The notes beneath the pieces are model-generated. The model made no database searches, was not told the DNA's origin, and saw only the letters and a program-made list of their open reading frames with translations. Of a stretch of DNA of 64,000 bases, positions 58,901-64,000 are shown in pieces. Each line of letters opens with the position of its first letter. Within the stretch, counting starts at the first letter, position 1. Made by a program: the position numbers and the translations under genes. This DNA comes from Lewinellaceae bacterium (GTDB lineage Bacteria; Bacteroidota; Bacteroidia; Chitinophagales; Saprospiraceae), in assembly GCA_016712415.1 (NCBI GenBank), contig JADJRC010000002.1, forward strand, positions 124,001 to 188,000, read 5' to 3'.

Positions 58901-59883
58901 CCGTGGAGTCAAAAATTACGGTGCTGAACAGTGGCCCGATCAGCGAGATAAAAATTAAAAACTTTGAGGGCAACCACGCTTTTTTTAAAGACCTGGAAGC
59001 TTACCTCGTTGCTCCATCCGGTTCGCAAGTATTGCTTTTTAAAGAAAAATGTGGTGGTTACAACGGGATTTTCAAACTTGGATTTGAAGACGAAGCGCCT
59101 AACCCGTTTGGATGCCCGCCTCCCAAAGACGGCAATTCTTACCGTCCGGAAGGGCTGTTGAGCGACTTGAAAGGCCAGGAATCTGCGGGGAACTGGATAC
59201 TCAGGGTAAAGGACAATACCATTAGTTCAGGCGGCCAAATCAAAGGTTTTGCTATTGAGTTTTGTTCCGATTTGCAGTTGAACCCGCCGGTAATTGTCCA
59301 CAACCAAACCTTACAACTTGCACCCGGCAATAATGCTGTGATTACCACCAACCTGTTGTTGGCGGAAGATGCCAATACCGCTGCCGCTCAATTAGTGTTT
59401 ACCCTGATGACGGTTCCGGAAAAAGGTGAACTTCAACGCGCCTGGACTGGAGCCATGAAAATTGGCGATAAATTTACCCAGGCAGATATTGACCAGGGAG
59501 ACATCCGGTATTTCGACTATGGTACCGGTAGTGCCAGCGACCAATTCAATTTTAATGTATCGGATGGTGAAGGCGGGTTGGCCGCCGACGTTTTTCATAT
59601 TCAACCCTTCCCGCTTGGCGCCAATGAACCAACAGCCGCTTTCGATTTTTTCCTTGCTCCAAACCCAGCAACGGAAACTGTACGGCTGACGACTTCGGAA
59701 GTGCTGTCGGACAAAGTTCTGGTTCGGCTTCACAACCTGGCAGGGCAGGCGCTCAAATCCTGGAATTGGGATTCCGGCGAAGCCAGTATTCAATTGGACC
59801 TTTCTGGTTTAGCCGTCGGGATGTACCTGGTTTCTGTTCAAAGTGGGCAGGCAGTCGGTGTTCGGAAAATTGCAATACGATGA
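55945..59883 (+). CDS. Secreted VPS10/sortilin-like beta-propeller protein with P-domain and T9SS signal
   Basis: 1312 residues in a single unbroken frame. A signal peptide (MRKYITLAVLAQAVFFTSLS, then AQ) is followed by a ~650-residue propeller (about 120-770) built of Asp-box/BNR-type blades. Motifs include SGGVWKTTDGG, GLSWEPTG, GLWRTADGGDTW, IYKSSDGGLSW, DVYRSTNRGDSW and VFRSENGGSSWTN. Then come an Ig-like region (~775-865), a fibronectin-III-like module (~866-960, LYYWRVRPANECGSGPW), a proprotein-convertase P-domain (~965-1110, FKDLEAYLVAPSG, LLFKEKCGG, GNWILRVKDN), a cadherin-3-like repeat (~1112-1230) and the sorting domain (~1235-1312, FLAPNPATETVRL, SGLAVGMYLVSV). It is probably exported and cell-surface anchored by T9SS. 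Propeller proteins of this type bind ligands or glycans; no catalytic residues are evident. Confidence 0.9.
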   Translation: MRKYITLAVLAQAVFFTSLSAQEVTNWKQFLQREDANFFEICSDVERFFEKNKNTPPGAESENPDDEGAASNQYGRWKWFWESRVNPDGSFPDIRSIAGLRSSSANTGGAQSRGTNQDCGWELISQSVCSGGYSGMGRTTSIAFHPTNPDIYYVGGQSGGVWKTTDGGISYTPVSDGLPYNSVSNILVDYKTPDILYLSNGDYAGGIYNSGIYKSYDAGLSWEPTGLSWLLSQNVSVSNAVMNPEDPDILLVAASNGLWRTADGGDTWAQVRSGNHTDVEFRPGDGATVYAAFYGSANTSDIYKSSDGGLSWNKTSSFGILGNRIQMTVSPADPQALAVVCVASNGDQKFFYSANSGGAFDNRADCPESDVLIMSPTNPNLIYCGGVNVHRSTNQGASWQKVSHWHGGTADPVVHADQRNVAWQPGSNRIFFCNDGGIWRYDEPAEDWVELSNGLIITQFYHIAVSQTEEMFMIGGTQDNGGRKRVAAGEWEATNGGDAMEVAIDYTNADIMYTTYIYGRLYRSLDRWTNDTGYRISDNLPGQTPEHDLEGSWVAPYRLDPQNPNAIVLGYADVYRSTNRGDSWTKISTNLTGNPNSKLDALAIAPSDPNTIYTSNNNTLYKTTNLGMNWSSHATVTSAKISCIAVHPENPELLFITKGTFSNGNKVFRSENGGSSWTNISGSLPNVPTNTIFIDVATDGSYTLFAGNDIGVWYRKRWMSDWVSMNQNLPITVISDLELQRASRKLRAGTYGRGIWEYDLGHLPAKNFAICTDVNRAAICTPASYTATISANAWQDLGGAVSLSFSGLPPGATASLSALELPDGGTATITFDLPAGLAEGEFPVTIYAIANGDTAMATIRLTLTSNDFSGMNLHFPANGSSGVSRWPLLRWNGVPDADLYDLELGASPAFEPASVFKAYSNLSADSLKWTLALEEGKLYYWRVRPANECGSGPWTPAFVFSTTAKTCQALESQDLPINITPNQVVTVESKITVLNSGPISEIKIKNFEGNHAFFKDLEAYLVAPSGSQVLLFKEKCGGYNGIFKLGFEDEAPNPFGCPPPKDGNSYRPEGLLSDLKGQESAGNWILRVKDNTISSGGQIKGFAIEFCSDLQLNPPVIVHNQTLQLAPGNNAVITTNLLLAEDANTAAAQLVFTLMTVPEKGELQRAWTGAMKIGDKFTQADIDQGDIRYFDYGTGSASDQFNFNVSDGEGGLAADVFHIQPFPLGANEPTAAFDFFLAPNPATETVRLTTSEVLSDKVLVRLHNLAGQALKSWNWDSGEASIQLDLSGLAVGMYLVSVQSGQAVGVRKIAIR

Positions 59884-59886
59884 GGA

Positions 59887-59955
59887 AAAGTCAAAATGTA
59901 AAAGGTACTTGGAGCCGGCCTTTGGCCTGATCAATCTACCTTTTGACTTTTAGGA
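59887..59955. repeat. Palindromic intergenic element (copy 2), likely bidirectional terminator
   Basis: Arms AAAGTCAAAATGTAAAAGGT and ACCTTTTGACTTT flank the core TTGGAGCCGGCCTTTGGCCT, nearly identical to the core at 53268-53376. It begins 3 bp after a stop codon between convergent genes (VPS10-like and fabH). A lone right arm (TTACCTTTTGACTTTTATAC) lies at 60120-60139, overlapping the fabH stop. 59956-60111 shows no gene. Confidence 0.75.
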
Positions 59956-60134
59956 ACGGGTAAATAATAACTTGTAAATTTCAGGTAGATTGGTTTTTGC
60001 CCAGACAACCATCTTTTGTGCGAATAGCAGCGCCTTTAATCAAAAGATGGGCGGTATGGGCGGAAAGAAATCACATCAAATTGATAAGTTATTGTTTACC
60101 CGTTCCTTAGATTTCAGATTTTACCTTTTGACTT

Positions 60135-61106
60135 TTATACGTCCCATTCCACCACCACTCCGGCGTAAACTAAACCGCCGCCAAAGCCGATCATCAGCAG
60201 CCGGTCGCCTTTTTTTACTTTGCCCTCGCGCAAGCCGCGTTGCAATGCGAGTGGAATAGAGGCGGAGGAAGTGTTGGCGTACAAGGTTATACTTTCGAGG
60301 GTTTTTTCCAGCGGGAAGCCTGTTTGGGCGCAGAGTGCCTCAATGATCCTCAGGTTGGCGCTGTGGGGGATAAACCAGTCGATATCGCTCATTTTCAGAT
60401 TGCTGCGTTCGGCAAGGATTGGCATTTGTTCGGCAACGGTATTGATGGCCCATTTGAATACTGCCCGGCCATTTTGGTGAATTTTATTATCGACGATTAC
60501 ATCCACGCCGTTGATTTGTTTGTGTGTGTTTGTGAGGTACAGTTCTTTGCCGCAATCGCCCTGGCTACCCGTCACAACGCCGAGAATATTGCCTTTTGGC
60601 GCCGCTTCTACCAGCACCACGCCGGCGCCGTCGCCGAAGAGAATACAGGAAGTGCGATCGGTGAAATCGGTAAACTTGGAAAGTGTTTCGGCGCCAAAAA
60701 CCAGTATTTTTCGATGTGTGCCGCCGGCAATAAGCCCTTTGGCTAAAACAATACCGTATGCAAATCCGGCACATGCAGCCGAAATGTCGAGGGCGCCGGC
60801 GTGCTTGATTCCGAAATAATCCTGAATTTGGGTGGCCATACTCGGCATCGTTTGGTCGGGTGTAACGGTTCCGACCAGGATAAAATCGACATCATCAAGC
60901 ACCACATTATAGGTTTCCACAAGGTTTTTTGCGGCGGCAATACAGAGGTGGCTGGTATATTCATCCTCTGCGGCAAAACGCCGTGTATGAATACCTGTTC
61001 GACTAACGATCCATTCGTCGTTGGTTTCTATCATGGATTCAAAATAGTGATTGTCTACGATCCGTTCAGGAACGTAGGTGCCGAGTGCTGTGATTTTTGC
61101 CTCCAT
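60135..61106 (-). CDS. fabH: 3-oxoacyl-[acyl-carrier-protein] synthase III (KAS III)
   Basis: 323 residues, full family length. It condenses acetyl-CoA (or a branched starter) with malonyl-ACP to begin type II fatty acid synthesis in the cytoplasm. The Cys-His-Asn triad is intact: C112 in SAACAGF, H248 in FIPHSAN, N278 in YANTSSASIP. The thiolase-fold landmarks DEWIVSRTGI, ILFGDGAG and the terminal IGFGGGLVYAG are present. Start ATG 61106 gives MEAKITALGTYVPE, matching the family. Bacteroidota often carry several FabH copies, so this may be a paralogue. It is divergent from the str operon with 195 bp between, and convergent with the VPS10-like gene. Confidence 0.94.
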   Translation of the reverse strand: MEAKITALGTYVPERIVDNHYFESMIETNDEWIVSRTGIHTRRFAAEDEYTSHLCIAAAKNLVETYNVVLDDVDFILVGTVTPDQTMPSMATQIQDYFGIKHAGALDISAACAGFAYGIVLAKGLIAGGTHRKILVFGAETLSKFTDFTDRTSCILFGDGAGVVLVEAAPKGNILGVVTGSQGDCGKELYLTNTHKQINGVDVIVDNKIHQNGRAVFKWAINTVAEQMPILAERSNLKMSDIDWFIPHSANLRIIEALCAQTGFPLEKTLESITLYANTSSASIPLALQRGLREGKVKKGDRLLMIGFGGGLVYAGVVVEWDV

Positions 61107-61183
61107 GAGCGTATGATATTAAGTTAGTCGTGATGATGATCGTGCAAATGAACAGGATTAAATTTTATAAAAAGAGAATCTGG

Positions 61184-61215
61184 TTTGGAAAATTCCCTTC
61201 CTACAAGTATCTTTG
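61184..61215 (+). promoter_or_regulatory. Bacteroidota sigma-A promoter of the str operon
   Basis: TTTG at 61184-61187 and TATCTTTG at 61208-61215 are separated by 20 bp, matching the Bacteroidota consensus TTTG-N(19-21)-TAnnTTTG. Transcription would start about 7 nt later, giving a leader of about 80 nt before rpsL. Confidence 0.65.
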
Positions 61216-61301
61216 CGTTCGCTTTTGAAAGAGGGTGTAGTCGTTTTTCTTTTTCAAATTGATTCTGAATAAGTTATAAAAAAAATTAGTAAAAACAAGG
61301 T

Positions 61302-61676
61302 ATGCCAACCATTAATCAACTGGTACGCAAGAGTCGCGAAAAGGTAGTGGCAACAAGTAAAAGCCGTGCATTGAACTCCTGCCCGCAACGCCGCGGCGTT
61401 TGTACGCGTGTTTACACGACTACACACAAGAAGCCAAACTCTGCCCTGCGGAAAGTAGCAAAAGTTCGGATGACCAACGGCATCGAGGTGATTGGTTACA
61501 TTCCTGGCGAAGGCCACAACCTGCAAGAGCACTCTATCGTGCTGGTACGCGGCGGTAAGGTAAAGGATTTACCGGGTGTACGCTATACTATCGTTCGCGG
61601 GGCACTCGATACTTCCGGTGTAAACAACCGCAAGCAGAGCCGTAGCCGCTACGGAACGAAGCGTCCGAAATCTTAA
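61302..61676 (+). CDS. rpsL: 30S ribosomal protein S12
   Basis: 124 residues, complete and unbroken. S12 sits at the decoding centre of the small subunit and controls accuracy. Conserved landmarks: PTINQLVRK start, CPQRRGVCTRVYT, HKKPNSALRKVAKVR and EGHNLQEHS, then RGGKVKDLPGVRY with the loop Asp, and a basic tail KQSRSRYGTKRPKS. Both streptomycin-relevant lysine positions (in TTHKKPNS and GGKVKDLPG) are wild type. It is the first gene of the str operon, preceded by a consensus promoter. The 141-bp gap to rpsG holds GTGCTGGA-type microrepeats and CTCAATC repeats. Confidence 0.97.
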   Translation: MPTINQLVRKSREKVVATSKSRALNSCPQRRGVCTRVYTTTHKKPNSALRKVAKVRMTNGIEVIGYIPGEGHNLQEHSIVLVRGGKVKDLPGVRYTIVRGALDTSGVNNRKQSRSRYGTKRPKS

Positions 61677-61685
61677 ATATCATGG

Positions 61686-61711
61686 GGTGCTGGAGTGCTG
61701 GAGCGCTGGAA
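61686..61711 (+). repeat. GTGCTGGA microrepeat in the rpsL-rpsG gap
   Basis: Three tandem near-copies (GTGCTGGA GTGCTGGA GCGCTGGA) begin 10 bp after the rpsL stop. Such repeats are unexpected inside a ribosomal protein operon. Confidence 0.55.
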
Positions 61712-61780
61712 TGATTTTTTTAATCCAGGCTTGCTCTGTAACCCAGTCCTTCCATGCAATTACATACCTGAGTCGATATA

Positions 61781-61800
61781 TCACTCAATCGCTCAATCAC
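61781..61800 (+). repeat. CTCAATC direct repeat in the rpsG leader
   Basis: TCACTCAATCGCTCAATCAC, two copies of CTCAATC at 8-bp spacing, ending 17 nt before the rpsG start. A longer version precedes fusA (62545-62576). Confidence 0.5.
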
Positions 61801-61817
61801 CAATTATTACATAAAAA

Positions 61818-62296
61818 ATGCGTAAACACAAACCGAAACCTCGAGTATTGGCTCCAGATCCGCGGTATAGCGATACGATGGTTACTCGTTTCGTTAACCA
61901 CATGATGTGGGAAGGCAAGAAGAGCGTTGCGTTCACCATCTTTTACGATGCCATGGATCTCGTAAAAGAGCGCACCAACGAGGACGAGTTACAAGTGTGG
62001 AAAAAAGCACTGAACAACGTCATGCCTCAAGTGGAAGTGCGTAGCCGCCGTATTGGGCGTTTTCCAAATCCCAGGAACTTCCGGCGAACCGGAAAATTTC
62101 CATCGGGATCAAATGGTTAATTAAATATTCCCGTGCCCGCGCTGGCAAAGGGATGGCCGAAAAATTAGCCGCTGAAGTAATTGCCGCCAGCAAAGGCGAA
62201 GGCAATGCTGCAAAAAAACGCGAGGACACGCACAAAATGGCCGAGTCCAACCGTGCGTTTGCCCACTACCGTTACCGGGGCAAAAGCAAAAAATAA
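61818..62296 (+). CDS. rpsG: 30S ribosomal protein S7 (two frame breaks)
   Basis: About 159 residues. S7 nucleates assembly of the 30S head and contacts E-site tRNA. The start MRKHKPKPRVLAPDPRYSD and VTRFVNHMMWEGKKSVAF are typical of Bacteroidota S7. The frame changes twice within about 15 bp, near 62057 and 62072. After the first, GVFQIP is read; after the second, QELPANRKISIGIKWLI, then YSRARAGKGMAEKL and HKMAESNRAFAHYRYRGKSKK to the stop at 62294-62296. Each needs one missing base. As S7 is essential, the breaks are almost certainly sequence errors. The gap of 291 bp to fusA is unusually long for this operon. Confidence 0.93.
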
Positions 62297-62544
62297 GGCG
62301 GCTCCGCAACTTCCAGCCATACCGTTGAAAAAGCCCGGCGCTCATTTTTTCGTTGCCGCCTGTTTTTTCGACGGTTTTGCTGTTTTAGGAGTTAAAGTTT
62401 TGCGCTACGTTATTTTGTTTTTCCAAACATGTAAAAAGCAAAATGCCATTTCGCCAAATTTTAGTTTTTTCAAGATAGAATTCTTTTTTACAAAGAAAAT
62501 ATTGTTGAACATCCAAACCCCAGCCCCCCTCCAAACCTGAATAA

Positions 62545-62576
62545 CACTCAATTACACAATCACTCAATCACTCAAT
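62545..62576 (+). repeat. CACTCAAT/CACAAT direct repeats in the fusA leader
   Basis: Four near-copies (CACTCAATTA, CACAAT, CACTCAAT, CACTCAAT) end 11 nt before the fusA ATG. The pattern matches that before rpsG and, more loosely, before the beta-barrel gene (52643-52664, CTCACAATCACAAAATCACG). Confidence 0.55.
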
Positions 62577-62587
62577 ATCTTATTGCA

Positions 62588-64000
62588 ATGGCAAAGGACC
62601 TCCGGTTCACCCGAAACATTGGTATTGCCGCCCACATCGACGCCGGCAAAACAACAACTACCGAGCGTGTGCTTTACTACACCGGTGTAACACACAAAAT
62701 TGGTGAAGTACACGAAGGCGCTGCTACCATGGACTGGATGGAGCAAGAGCAGGAGCGTGGTATCACCATTACTTCCGCTGCAACCAAGTGTATCTGGAAA
62801 ATCGGTGAACAGCAGTACGACTTCAACATCATCGATACACCCGGGCACGTTGACTTTACCGTAGAAGTAAACCGCTCCTTGCGGGTACTTGACGGCTTGG
62901 TCTTCCTTTTTCCGCCGTAGACGGTGTAGAACCTCAATCAGAAACCAACTGGCGTCTGGCTGACAACTACAAAGTGCCACGTATCGGATTTGTAACAAAT
63001 GGACCGTACAGGCTCCGATTTTTTCAACGTTGTCAAAGACATGCACGAAAAATTGGGCGCTAATGCCGTTCCGCTTCAGCGCCCATCGGCAACGAAGAAA
63101 ACTTCAAAGAGCGTAGTGGACCTCGTTACCAACAAAGCAATCGTTTGGAACGAGGAAGACCAGGGCATGACCTACAAGGAAATCCCTATTCCCGCCGACT
63201 TGCAGGAGACCGTTCTGAATATCGCCAGAAACTCATCGAGGAGATCGCCACTTACGACGATAGCCTGTTGGAAAATTCTTCGACGATCCGAATTCCATCA
63301 CAGTTCCTGAAATGCGCAAAGCCATCCGCGCCGCCGTTTGCGACATGAAAATGACGCCGGTGATGTGTGGTTCGGCTTATAAAAACAAAGGCGTACAAGC
63401 TTGCTTGGATGCTGTTTGCTATTTCCTGCCTTCTCCGGTAGACATTGAGGCCGTAAAAGGCACCAATCCAAAAACCGAAGAAGAAGTATTCCGCAAGCCT
63501 TCTGTAAGCGAACCTTTCTGCGCCCTGGCGTTCAAGATCGCTACCGATCCATTTGTTGGTCGTCTGTGCTTTATCCGCACCTACTCCGGCAAATTGGATG
63601 CAGGTTCTTATATCCTGAACACCCGTACAGGCGATAAAGAACGGATCAGCCGGATGTACCAGATGCACGCCAACAAACAGAATCCTGTGGACGGTGTGGA
63701 AGCTGGCGACATCGCTGCGGTTGTAGGTTTTAAAGATATCCGCACCGGCGACACGCTGTGCGACCTCAACCACCCGATCGTTCTGGAAAGTATGAACTTC
63801 CCGGAGCCGGTAATTGGTTTGGCGATCGAACCAAAAACGCAAAAAGACCTGGATAAACTGGGTATGTCCCTCAACAAACTCGCTGAGGAAGATCCCACTT
63901 TCCGGGTTCGTTATGATGAAGATACCAACCAAACGGTTATCTCCGGAATGGGTGAATTACACCTGGAAATCATTGTCGACCGTTTACGCCGCGAGTTCAA
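62588..64000 (+). CDS. fusA: Translation elongation factor G, N-terminal two thirds (runs off the window; about six frame breaks)
   Basis: EF-G, the GTPase that drives ribosomal translocation. G1 (AHIDAGKTT, residues 15-23), switch I (RGITITSAAT) and G3 (DTPGHVD) read normally. Breaks then occur near 62911 (FLF should continue SAVDGVEPQSETNW), 62995 (destroying the NKMD motif, with MDRTGSDFF resuming), 63083 and 63112 (a compensating pair around PIGNEENFK), 63213 (resuming EYRQKLIEEIATYDD) and 63271 (resuming KFFDDPNSITVPEMRK). From there the frame is open to base 64000 through domain II (DPFVGRLCFIRTYSG) and into domain III (SGMGELHLEI). Loss of an essential gene is implausible, so these are sequence errors. 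The C-terminus lies outside the window. Confidence 0.93.

Overview
The window comes from a member of the Bacteroidota, most likely the Saprospiraceae or a close Chitinophagales relative. The evidence is secreted proteins ending in type IX secretion (T9SS) type A sorting domains, very long SprB-repeat and SdrD-B-type surface proteins, a Bacteroidota-style promoter (TTTG-N20-TAnnTTTG) in front of the str operon, and an ECF sigma factor next to a one-TM plus beta-barrel protein. No plasmid, phage or insertion-sequence gene is visible.

Layout. 1-2204 (minus): N-terminal part of a large Ig/PKD-like surface protein that runs off the left edge. 2506-4970 (plus): TatD-type nuclease, a small secreted protein and an MFS transporter. 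4971-5646: intergenic, with five 40-bp hairpin-bearing tandem repeats. 5647-43700 (plus): one giant T9SS adhesin-like gene of about 38 kb (about 12,700 residues). Its order is signal peptide, two CBM-like modules, 6 Ig-like repeats, 52 SprB-type repeats, 13 SdrD-B domains, about 57 more SprB-type repeats, a beta-propeller-like module flanked by two SdrD-B domains, HYR/PKD domains and a sorting domain. 43917-50014 (minus): NarL-type response regulator, then (in transcription order) a lipoprotein, an ECF sigma factor, a TM/beta-barrel protein and a 36-residue membrane peptide, and separately a CvfB-like S1 protein. 50169-50241: tRNA-Trp. 50726-55853: TMTC-like membrane/TPR protein, small beta-barrel protein, second MFS exporter, GNAT acetyltransferase. 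55945-59883: VPS10-like propeller protein with P-domain and T9SS signal. 60135-61106: fabH. 61302-64000: start of the str operon (rpsL, rpsG, fusA).

Sequence quality dominates interpretation. I count about 33 single- or double-base frame breaks: 17 in the giant gene, and others in rpsG, fusA, the response regulator, the sigma-operon genes, the TMTC-like gene and the left-edge gene. Many lie in homopolymer runs, they differ between near-identical repeat copies, and they hit essential genes. They are best read as base-calling or assembly errors, so the broken genes are annotated as single CDSs.

The most distinctive content is the giant gene's nested repeat architecture (672-bp, 1572-bp, 711-bp and 900-bp higher-order repeats made of 3, 7, 2 and 4 domains) and several families of short palindromic intergenic elements shared between unrelated gene junctions.
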